A stretch of 11,701 nucleotides of DNA from an uncultured Candidatus Pelagibacter sp. Lineage in GTDB: Bacteria; Pseudomonadota; Alphaproteobacteria; Pelagibacterales; Pelagibacteraceae. The notes under the pieces are model-generated. The model saw only the letters and a list, made by a program, of their open reading frames with translations. It had not been told where the DNA came from and did no database searches. The number at the start of each line of letters is the position of its first letter. Within the stretch, counting starts at the first letter, position 1. Location of the stretch: NCBI GenBank assembly GCA_905616435.1, contig CAJQSU010000046.1, positions 1-11,701 on the forward strand. Direction: 5' to 3'. This document shows positions 4,958 through 11,701 of this stretch, piece by piece. The position numbers and the translations under genes were made by a program.

Positions 4958-7732
4958 ATGACTAAAATTCAAAAAAAAGATCATTTTTATTTGATAGATG
5001 GTTCTGGATATATTTTTAGAGCCTATTATGCACTACCACCATTAACTAGAAAAAGTGATGGTCTTCCAGTGGGAGCCGTCAGTGGTTTTTGTAGTATGTT
5101 ATTTAAATTACTAGAAGATTCAAAGTCTAGTGAAAATCTTCAAAAACCATCACACTTTGCAGTTATTTTTGATGCAGCAAGAAAGACTTTTAGAAATGAA
5201 ATTTATTCAGATTATAAAGCAAACAGATCTGAAGCTCCTGATGATTTAGCTCCGCAATTTGAATATATAAGAAAATCTGTAGTCGCTTTCAATTTACCAG
5301 CTGTTGATCTTCCTAATTATGAAGCTGATGATTTAATAGCAACTTATGTTGAGCAAATTTTAGCCAAAGGAGCAAAAGTAACAATAGTGTCGTCAGATAA
5401 AGATTTAATGCAACTTTATAAAAAAGATGTTCGATTATTTGATCCCATGAAAAATAAATTTATAACATCAGAGGATATAGTAACTAAATTTGGAGTGGGT
5501 CCTGAAAAAGTAATCGATGTGCAGTCATTAGCAGGTGATAGTAGTGACAATGTTCCTGGAGTTCCGGGTATAGGCGTTAAGACTGCAGCAGAACTTATTA
5601 ATAAATATGGAACATTAGAAAAATTACTAAATAATGCACATGAAATAAAACAAAACAAAAGAAGAGAATCGCTTATAGAAAATAAAGATAAAGCAATCAT
5701 CAGTAAAAAGTTAGTAACACTATTGAAAGATGCCCCTGTTGAAAGAAAGATAGAAGAGTTTCAGCTTAAAAAAATTGATAAAAAAAAGTTATATAAATTT
5801 CTAAGAGAAATGGAATTTAATAGGCTTCTTAGCTCTGCCATCTCGACATATGGAGAGCCTGAATTAGAAGAAAACTCAATAGAGGCGATACCTAAACAAA
5901 AACATCTAAATATAAATAAAAAAGATTACCATTTAATTACCAATGAAGATCAAATTGATGAGTGGATTAATGAAGCAGAGGAAAGTGGAGAGCTTGCAAT
6001 TGACACAGAAACTAGTTCATTAGATGTACATCAAGCAGAATTGATAGGTATTTCATTAAGCACCAAAATAGGTAAGGCGTGTTATATTCCAATAGGACAT
6101 AAGTTTAAGGGATGTCTAAAAAAAGCGAATGTAATTAAAAAACTAAAACCTCTTCTAGAAGACGTAAGTGTAAAAAAAATTGGTCAAAATATTAAGTTTG
6201 ATTTCATTCTTCTATACAAGCAAGGAATAAACATGACTTCAATGGAAGATACAATGTTAATGTCTTACGTTCTAGATGCTGGAAAAAACAGACATAACAT
6301 GGATACATTATCTGAAATTCACCTACAACATAAAACAATTTCTTTTAAAGAAATTGTTGGAAGTGGAAAAAAAGAAATAAACTTTAGAGATGTAGAGTTA
6401 GATAAAGCTATGGAATATGCAGCAGAGGATGCCGACATAACATATAGATTATATAAGATATTTAGTAAAAATATTAAATTAGAAAAACTAACCAATATTT
6501 ATGAAATTTTTGAAAAACCTTTAATTAAGATACTAGCTTTCATGGAAATTGAAGGAATAAAAATTGATAATAAATTTTTAAAGCTATTATCGTCAAAATT
6601 TGAAAAAAAGATTGATAAATTGCAAAAAGAAGTTTTTAAAATTTCAAAAAAAGAGTTTAATATTGCTTCACCAAAACAACTAGGTGAGATCATTTATAAT
6701 GATTTAAAGATTGCTGTACTTAAAAAAACTAGAAAAGGAAGCTTTGCTACCAATGCAAGTGTACTTGAGGATCTAGCATTTAAAGGGCATAAATTTCCAC
6801 AATTAATTTTAGATTGGCGACAAGTATCAAAGCTTAAAAATACTTACTCAGATGCTTTGCCTGAGCACATTAATCCAACTACAAAAAGAGTTCACACTTC
6901 CTTTCTGTTAGCTGCCACAACAACTGGAAGACTCGCTTCTAGTGAGCCAAATTTACAAAATATTCCCATCAAATCAGAAGATGGAAAAGATATAAGAAAA
7001 GCATTTATAGCTGAAAAAAGTTTTACATTAGTTTCAGCTGACTATAACCAAATTGAAATGAGAATTTTAGCAGATCTAGCCGATGTTAAAGAATTAAAAA
7101 AAGCATTTAAAAATAATGAAGATATTCATTCACTAACTGCAAGCCAAGTATTTAATGTCGATATAAAAAAAGTTAACCAAGATATGAGGCGAAAAGCTAA
7201 AGCAATAAATTTTGGTATTATTTATGGAATTTCTCAATATGGATTAGCAAAACAAATTAATGTTTCAAATTATGAGGCAGAAGAGTTTTTAAATGCTTAT
7301 TTCTTAAGATTTCCAGAAATAAAAACTTATATGAATGATACAATTAAATTTTGTAGAAAAAGTGGATACGTTAATAATATTTTTGGGCGTAGATCACATT
7401 TTAATGGAATTAATGATAAAAATTTTAATGTAAGAAATTTTCAAGAAAGAGCGGCCATCAATGCTCCTATTCAAGGGTCAGCTTCAGAGATAATGCGCCT
7501 AGCAATGATAAGACTTGATAAAAAATTAGGTGAGCAAAAATCATTAAAATCTAAAATGCTATTGCAAATACACGACGAACTTATATTTGAAGTTCAAAAA
7601 AATGAGATAAGTAAAATGATGAAGATTATAAAAGATGAAATGATTAGTGTTGCTAATAGTGATTTTCATTCATTTTCCATACCTTTAACTATTGACATCA
7701 ATACTGGTGATAATTGGGGTTCGCTTCATTAA
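4958..7732 (+). CDS. polA: DNA polymerase I (5' nuclease, proofreading exonuclease and polymerase)
   Basis: The 924-residue protein is of typical full length. The 5'-3' nuclease domain (about 8-295) carries LIDGSGY with Asp14, YEADDLIATY (121-130), SSDKDLMQL (145-153) and LAGDSSDNVPGVPGIGVKTA (191-210). The 3'-5' exonuclease domain (about 322-505) keeps its acidic residues: Asp349 and Glu351 in IDTET, Asp415 in NIKFDF and Asp493 in EDAD, so proofreading should be active. In the polymerase domain motif A is SADYNQIEMRI with Asp695, motif B is RRKAKAINFGIIYG (744-757) with Lys748, Phe752 and Tyr756, and motif C is QIHDELIFEV with His872-Asp873-Glu874. It fills gaps left by RNA primers and by excision repair. 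It is transcribed divergently from bioY; the ATG at 4958 lacks a Shine-Dalgarno. chvI begins 49 bases downstream on the same strand. Confidence 0.98.
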   Translation: MTKIQKKDHFYLIDGSGYIFRAYYALPPLTRKSDGLPVGAVSGFCSMLFKLLEDSKSSENLQKPSHFAVIFDAARKTFRNEIYSDYKANRSEAPDDLAPQFEYIRKSVVAFNLPAVDLPNYEADDLIATYVEQILAKGAKVTIVSSDKDLMQLYKKDVRLFDPMKNKFITSEDIVTKFGVGPEKVIDVQSLAGDSSDNVPGVPGIGVKTAAELINKYGTLEKLLNNAHEIKQNKRRESLIENKDKAIISKKLVTLLKDAPVERKIEEFQLKKIDKKKLYKFLREMEFNRLLSSAISTYGEPELEENSIEAIPKQKHLNINKKDYHLITNEDQIDEWINEAEESGELAIDTETSSLDVHQAELIGISLSTKIGKACYIPIGHKFKGCLKKANVIKKLKPLLEDVSVKKIGQNIKFDFILLYKQGINMTSMEDTMLMSYVLDAGKNRHNMDTLSEIHLQHKTISFKEIVGSGKKEINFRDVELDKAMEYAAEDADITYRLYKIFSKNIKLEKLTNIYEIFEKPLIKILAFMEIEGIKIDNKFLKLLSSKFEKKIDKLQKEVFKISKKEFNIASPKQLGEIIYNDLKIAVLKKTRKGSFATNASVLEDLAFKGHKFPQLILDWRQVSKLKNTYSDALPEHINPTTKRVHTSFLLAATTTGRLASSEPNLQNIPIKSEDGKDIRKAFIAEKSFTLVSADYNQIEMRILADLADVKELKKAFKNNEDIHSLTASQVFNVDIKKVNQDMRRKAKAINFGIIYGISQYGLAKQINVSNYEAEEFLNAYFLRFPEIKTYMNDTIKFCRKSGYVNNIFGRRSHFNGINDKNFNVRNFQERAAINAPIQGSASEIMRLAMIRLDKKLGEQKSLKSKMLLQIHDELIFEVQKNEISKMMKIIKDEMISVANSDFHSFSIPLTIDINTGDNWGSLH

Positions 7733-7781
7733 TTTAATTCATTGCCCAAATTAGAACAATTTAGTATTTTTAAACTAATAA

Positions 7782-8489
7782 ATGCACAAACAAACTATTG
7801 CCTTAGTAGATGATGATAGAAATATTCTTACGAGTTTAAGTATAGCTTTAGAAAAAGAGGGATTTAAAGTTCAAACATATATTGATGGGGAGAGCGCATT
7901 AATAGGGTTAACAAGAACGCCACCTGATCTTGCGGTAATAGATATTAAAATGCCAAAAATGGATGGTGAAGAATTATTAAAAAAATTAAGAAAAAAAACC
8001 TCTATGCCTGTAATACTTCTAACTTCAAAAGATGATGAGGTAGATGAATTATTAGGATTAAAACTTGGCGCAAATGACTTTATAAAAAAATCAGGCGGGT
8101 TTTCAATTAAAGTTTTGATTGAAAGAATTAGGGTTCAATTAAGAAAAAAAGATATAGATAATAGCATTGAAGAAAACAAAAGTATTATTTCGCACGGTAA
8201 ATTAAAACTAGATCCATCTCAATTAGAGTGCGAATGGAACGAAAAACAGCTGCCAGACAAGTTAACAACAACTGAGTTTTTAATCGTTAAAGAGCTTGCC
8301 AAAAGACCTGGTATAATTAAAGAAAGAGCACAGTTAATGGACATTGCCTATAGAGAAGATACAGATATTGAAGATAGAACTATTGATAGCCACGTTAAGA
8401 GAATAAGAAAAAAATTTAAAAAAGTTGATCCTGATTTTTCAGCTATAGAAACTAGATATGGAAGTGGATATAGATGGAATGTTAGTTAA
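7782..8489 (+). CDS. chvI: ChvI-type response regulator (OmpR/PhoB family)
   Basis: The 235-residue protein has a receiver (about 5-120) and an OmpR-type winged-helix DNA-binding domain (about 135-233). Asp10-Asp12, the phosphorylation site Asp54 in DIKMP, Thr81 and Lys103 are in place. LVDDDRNILTSLSIALE (8-24), DIKMPKMDG (54-62) and TSKDDEVDELLGLKLGA (81-97) resemble ChvI of Rhizobiales closely. The recognition part has EDRTIDSHVKRIRKKF (197-212) and RYGSGYRW (225-232). In relatives ChvI, activated by ChvG, controls envelope, acid-stress and host-adaptation genes. The oddity is that the usual KPFS after Lys103 reads KSGGFS: the conserved proline is missing and two residues are inserted. The TAA stop overlaps the chvG ATG by one base, so the two are translationally coupled. 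No Shine-Dalgarno precedes the ATG at 7782. Confidence 0.9.
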   Translation: MHKQTIALVDDDRNILTSLSIALEKEGFKVQTYIDGESALIGLTRTPPDLAVIDIKMPKMDGEELLKKLRKKTSMPVILLTSKDDEVDELLGLKLGANDFIKKSGGFSIKVLIERIRVQLRKKDIDNSIEENKSIISHGKLKLDPSQLECEWNEKQLPDKLTTTEFLIVKELAKRPGIIKERAQLMDIAYREDTDIEDRTIDSHVKRIRKKFKKVDPDFSAIETRYGSGYRWNVS

Positions 8490-10030
8490 TGTTTAATTAC
8501 CTTTTAAAAAATTTATCAATATTAAAAAAATTTTTATTCATTAATTTTATTTTTTTTACAATAATAGGCTCATTTACATTTTTATATTTAAAAAATATTC
8601 AACCAAATTTAATTAAAAAAAAGTCATCTAATCACGTTAAAATAATCAATAATACTATTGAAAATATAAATAGATTAGAAATTAATTTCAATGAGGAAGA
8701 TATTAGAGGTTTTTTATTTTCTACAAGATTTATTTTTCAAAGTCTTGATAGAGTAATTTTTTTTAATAATGAATTAGATTTAATTGGTGATACTGACACT
8801 CTTGATCTTGATCCTAGATCATTTTCTTCAAGACTAGATATAATTGAATTAGAAATTCTAAATGAAAAAAAAATAAAAGATATTACTGAAGAAAAAAATA
8901 TAAATATAGGAAACGATAACCTTGTATCTTTAAAAGATATTCTTTTTAATTACGTTGGATCAAAAAACAATGGAATTCCATTCACATTCACCCAACAAGA
9001 ATTTAATAATTTCAAATTAACAACCATCAAAAATGTTTTTAATAACGAAAAAAATATTGGTTATATTGCTATTACTGAAAACGCAAATGATGTAAGAGTA
9101 GCGATTGACGAAAGGAAGACTTTTATTATTAGAACTGCTTTTGCAGTTGGAATTGTAATATTAATATTTTCTTTTGTACTAAATAGGTATTTTTTAAAAC
9201 CTATTCAAAATCTAGTTAATTATACCAATAAGATTAAAAACAAAGACCATAAAAAAATAAATATTGATAATCTTAAAATAAGAAATGATGAAATAGGACT
9301 ACTTTCAAAATCTCTCGATGATATGACTTTAGAGCTTCAAAAAAGAATCACACATGCTGAAAATTTTTCAACTGATCTTGTCCATGAAATCAGGAACCCT
9401 TTAGCCTCTTTAAAAAGTGCATCTGAAATTCTACAGGACACAAAGGATGTAAATCAAAGACTAAAATTGATAAATATTTTAAACCACGATGTTCAAAGAA
9501 TTGAGAGACTAATTACAGATTACTCTCAAATATTAAAAGATGAGGTTGCACTAAGTAAGGAGAAATTTAAAAAAACAGACATTATTCCTATTATTCAGTC
9601 TGTTGTTGATGACTATAATAATATTTATCAAGTTAAACGAGGTATCAAGATTTCATGTACAAACGATGATAACAAATTTTATTTAATTAATGCAATCGAA
9701 AATAGAATTGAACAAATAGTTGCGAATCTATTAGATAATGCAATTTCTTTTAGTGAAGATAGTGAAAATATTGAGGTTAAAATATCAAAAAATCTTAACA
9801 AACAGGTTGTACTTAATATTCTTGATGAAGGACAGGGATTTAAGGAAAAAGATACAACAAAAATTTTTAAAAGATTTTATAGTAATAGACCCGATAAATT
9901 TGGTCAGCACTCAGGCTTAGGTTTAAATATTGTTAAGAATTTAGTTGAGCTACATAAAGCCTCAATAACTGCCTCAAATAGAGGTGATAAAAAAGGTGCA
10001 AATTTAGAGATAATATTTCCAAAGTTATAA
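8489..10030 (+). CDS. chvG: ChvG-type sensor histidine kinase
   Basis: The 513-residue membrane kinase partners ChvI. Transmembrane segments lie near 14-33 and 211-231, bracketing a periplasmic sensor of about 175 residues; a HAMP linker follows (about 232-285). The H-box is DLVHEIRNPLASL with the phosphorylated His299. The N-box is ANLLDNAISFS (412-422), the G1 box DEGQG (446-450), the F-box IFKRFY (459-464) and the G2 box HSGLGLNIV (474-482). All catalytic elements are intact. Known ChvG/ExoS/BvrS proteins are near 590-600 residues, so this one is about 80 shorter. Assignment as ChvG rather than a generic EnvZ-like kinase rests on the ChvI partner and on the downstream ahcY-tsaE context. 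Its ATG overlaps the chvI stop as TAATG. In many relatives hprK and PTS genes follow; here ahcY does. Confidence 0.88.
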   Translation: MFNYLLKNLSILKKFLFINFIFFTIIGSFTFLYLKNIQPNLIKKKSSNHVKIINNTIENINRLEINFNEEDIRGFLFSTRFIFQSLDRVIFFNNELDLIGDTDTLDLDPRSFSSRLDIIELEILNEKKIKDITEEKNINIGNDNLVSLKDILFNYVGSKNNGIPFTFTQQEFNNFKLTTIKNVFNNEKNIGYIAITENANDVRVAIDERKTFIIRTAFAVGIVILIFSFVLNRYFLKPIQNLVNYTNKIKNKDHKKINIDNLKIRNDEIGLLSKSLDDMTLELQKRITHAENFSTDLVHEIRNPLASLKSASEILQDTKDVNQRLKLINILNHDVQRIERLITDYSQILKDEVALSKEKFKKTDIIPIIQSVVDDYNNIYQVKRGIKISCTNDDNKFYLINAIENRIEQIVANLLDNAISFSEDSENIEVKISKNLNKQVVLNILDEGQGFKEKDTTKIFKRFYSNRPDKFGQHSGLGLNIVKNLVELHKASITASNRGDKKGANLEIIFPKL

Positions 10031-10073
10031 AGATCTGTTGATTTAATAAAATATTATTGCTAGAAACCCCGCC

Positions 10074-11360
10074 ATGGATGATTTTAAAGTAAAAGATATT
10101 TCGCAAGCAGAATTTGGAAGAAAAGAAATTTCAATAGCTGAAAGTGAAATGCCAGGATTAATGGCATTAAGAGAAGAGTATAGTGGTCAAAAACCATTAA
10201 AGGGTGCAAGAATAATTGGTTGCCTTCACATGACCATCCAAACAGCAGTTTTAATTGAAACATTAACAGAATTAGGGGCTGAGGTAAGATGGTCTTCTTG
10301 TAATATTTTTTCAACACAGGATCATGCAGCAGCAGCAATAGCTAAAGAGGGAATACCAGTTTTTGCCTGGAAAGGTGAAACTGAAGAGGAAGCCATATGG
10401 TGTATAAAGCAAACAATCGAGGGAAAAAAAGATTGGAAAGCAAACATGCTACTGGATGATGGTGGTGATTTAACTGCAATGATGCACAGCGATTATAAAG
10501 ATTTGCTAAAGGAAGTAAAAGGTGTTTCAGAGGAAACAACAACTGGTATTAAAGCATTAAATAAAATGGAAAAAGATGGATCTTTAATGATTCCCGCAAT
10601 CAATGTTAACGATTCAGTTACAAAATCAAAATTTGATAACCTGTATGGTTGTAGAGAAAGCTTAGTAGATGGAATTAGAAGAGCTACAGATGTCATGATG
10701 TCTGGTAAAGTTGCAATTGTTGCAGGCTTTGGCGATGTAGGAAAAGGAAGTGCCGCATCATTAAGACAAAGTGGAGCAAGGGTACTAGTTACAGAGGCAG
10801 ACCCAATTTGTGCATTACAAGCTTCCATGGAGGGCTATGAAGTAGTTTTAATGGAAGAGGCAATAAGCAAAGCTGATATCGTTGTTACAGCTACAGGCAA
10901 CATAGATATTGTTACCGCAGATCATATGAGAAATATGAAAGATAGAGCCATTCTTTGTAATATTGGACATTTTGATAATGAAATTCAAGTTGAGGCATTA
11001 AAAAACAATAAATGGACTGAAGTAAAACCGCAGGTTCATGAAATAGAATTACCAAGTGGAAAAAGAATAATCTTATTAGCAGAGGGAAGGCTAGTAAACT
11101 TAGGTTGTGCTACTGGACACCCCAGTTTTGTAATGAGTGCATCATTTACTAATCAAGTAATTGCCCAAATAGAACTTTGGAAAAATTATAAAAATTATGA
11201 AAATAAAGTTTATGTATTACCAAAACATTTAGATGAGAAAGTTGCCATGTTACATTTACAAAAAGTTGGAGCTAAATTAACCAAGTTATCAAAAGAACAA
11301 GCGGACTACATTAGTGTTGAGGTAGATGGTCCTTTTAAACCAAATGCTTATCGCTACTAA
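10074..11360 (+). CDS. ahcY: S-adenosylhomocysteinase (adenosylhomocysteine hydrolase)
   Basis: The 428-residue NAD-dependent cytoplasmic enzyme splits S-adenosylhomocysteine into adenosine and homocysteine, removing the product inhibitor of methyltransferases and feeding the methionine cycle. Active-site residues are all visible: His52 in CLHMT, Asp129 in LDDGGD, Glu154 in SEETTTG, Lys184 and Asp188 in SVTKSKFDN, Cys193, and His299 in NIGHFD. The NAD-binding loop is GFGDVGKG (218-225), and the C-terminal [10 protein letters not shown] carries the Lys422 and Tyr426 that reach into the partner subunit. The ~40-residue insert that many bacterial homologues carry between LDDGGD and SEETTTG is absent, so it is the short type like the 432-residue human enzyme. 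It starts 43 bases after chvG; the bases just before the ATG are unusually C-rich and no Shine-Dalgarno is seen. It overlaps tsaE by 17 bases. Confidence 0.98.
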   Translation: MDDFKVKDISQAEFGRKEISIAESEMPGLMALREEYSGQKPLKGARIIGCLHMTIQTAVLIETLTELGAEVRWSSCNIFSTQDHAAAAIAKEGIPVFAWKGETEEEAIWCIKQTIEGKKDWKANMLLDDGGDLTAMMHSDYKDLLKEVKGVSEETTTGIKALNKMEKDGSLMIPAINVNDSVTKSKFDNLYGCRESLVDGIRRATDVMMSGKVAIVAGFGDVGKGSAASLRQSGARVLVTEADPICALQASMEGYEVVLMEEAISKADIVVTATGNIDIVTADHMRNMKDRAILCNIGHFDNEIQVEALKNNKWTEVKPQVHEIELPSGKRIILLAEGRLVNLGCATGHPSFVMSASFTNQVIAQIELWKNYKNYENKVYVLPKHLDEKVAMLHLQKVGAKLTKLSKEQADYISVEVDGPFKPNAYRY

Positions 11361-11701
11361 AGGTAGTAAAATAGATATATCTTCTGAAAAAAAGACTGAA
11401 GAAATAGCCAAAAAAATTAATAGTGAAATAAAGCCAGGTAATATTCTGTTTCTATATGGAGAAATGGGTGTTGGCAAAACCACATTTATTAAATATTTAA
11501 TAAATGATTTACAATTTAAATTTAATGAAAAATTAACCGAAGTAACAAGTCCGACCTTTAATATAATGAATGAATATGAAGTAAGTGATTTAACAATCAA
11601 ACATTATGATCTTTATCGATTAAAATCTACAGAAGAACTAAATAATTTAAACTTGTTTGAAAAAAACGATAAATCAATTTTATTAATTGAGTGGCCTGAA
11701 A
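11344..11701 (+). CDS. tsaE: TsaE, ATPase of tRNA t6A biosynthesis (5' part; runs off the window)
   Basis: Frame 1 from the ATG at 11344 is open to the end of the window, giving 119 residues of a protein usually about 150 long. The Walker A loop is [10 protein letters not shown] (39-48); [11 protein letters not shown] (68-78), HYDLYRL (87-93) and LIEWPE (114-119, Walker B region) are the hallmark TsaE (YjeE) motifs. TsaE works with TsaB and TsaD, after TsaC, to place threonylcarbamoyl on A37 of ANN-decoding tRNAs. The start lies inside the end of ahcY with a 17-base overlap, so translation is probably coupled; no other ATG, GTG or TTG precedes the conserved part. ahcY near tsaE is a known alphaproteobacterial neighbourhood. 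The reverse-strand reading frame here is only its shadow. Confidence 0.93.
   Translation, partial: MLIATKGSKIDISSEKKTEEIAKKINSEIKPGNILFLYGEMGVGKTTFIKYLINDLQFKFNEKLTEVTSPTFNIMNEYEVSDLTIKHYDLYRLKSTEELNNLNLFEKNDKSILLIEWPE

Noticed and set aside
5416..5700. Reverse-strand open frame inside polA (also 6499-6693)
   Set aside because: Both lie wholly within the well-supported polA frame and encode no recognisable motif; they are shadows.
7733..7781. Promoter or terminator between polA and chvI
   Set aside because: Only poor -35/-10 combinations and no stable stem with a T-run are visible, so nothing can be supported.
9738..9920. Second-frame 60-residue open frame inside chvG
   Set aside because: It coincides with the conserved kinase ATP-binding motifs in the main frame, with no start signal.
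10031..10073. SAM/SAH-type riboswitch ahead of ahcY
   Set aside because: The gap is only 43 bases, and although the C-rich run before the ATG is odd, I could not fit a known SAH or SAM riboswitch core or a stable hairpin.
10084..10828. Three reverse-strand open frames inside ahcY
   Set aside because: They overlap a highly conserved gene over its whole length and have low-complexity translations.
11289..11600. Reverse-strand open frame at the right end
   Set aside because: The plus strand encodes clear TsaE motifs over the same bases, so this is its shadow.

Overview
The window is strongly AT-rich, densely packed bacterial DNA with no mobile element, no RNA gene and no intergenic gap over about 150 bases. 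The genes point to an alphaproteobacterium with a streamlined genome, most likely a marine Pelagibacterales (SAR11)-like lineage. The grounds are a RegA/ActR/PrrA-type regulator with the near-invariant Fis-type helix-turn-helix, a ChvI-ChvG two-component pair beside ahcY and tsaE (an alphaproteobacterial neighbourhood), very low G+C, few Shine-Dalgarno sequences, and several genes that overlap or abut. The lineage is an inference from style and content, not from a marker such as rRNA.

Layout. (1) 1-471 (+): the 3' part of a VUT/YhhQ-family queuosine-precursor transporter. (2) 468-3573 (-): a tight three-gene polyamine operon, read in the order ornithine/lysine decarboxylase, deoxyhypusine-synthase-like protein, agmatinase-like ureohydrolase. 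(3) A 151-base divergent spacer with a good sigma70-type promoter for regA and an AT-rich perfect inverted repeat. (4) 3725-4288 (+): regA, with no regB beside it. (5) 4281-4832 (-): bioY, a biotin transporter. (6) 4958-7732 (+): polA with all three enzymatic domains. (7) 7782-10030 (+): chvI-chvG. (8) 10074-11360 (+): ahcY, and 11344-11701 (+): the start of tsaE.

How the genes fit together. The decarboxylase makes putrescine (or cadaverine). The ureohydrolase could make putrescine from agmatine. The deoxyhypusine-synthase-like enzyme could join aminobutyl units into homospermidine, since bacteria have no eIF5A to modify. RegA is a global redox regulator in relatives, and ChvG-ChvI is an envelope/acid stress system. 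AhcY recycles S-adenosylhomocysteine; TsaE helps make the t6A tRNA modification.

Most of this is core genome and I see no wholly unknown system. The points most worth checking are the changed substrate-binding residues of the deoxyhypusine-synthase-like protein, the altered KPF loop in the ChvI receiver, the possibly leaderless regA transcript, and the absence of hprK/PTS genes between chvG and ahcY.
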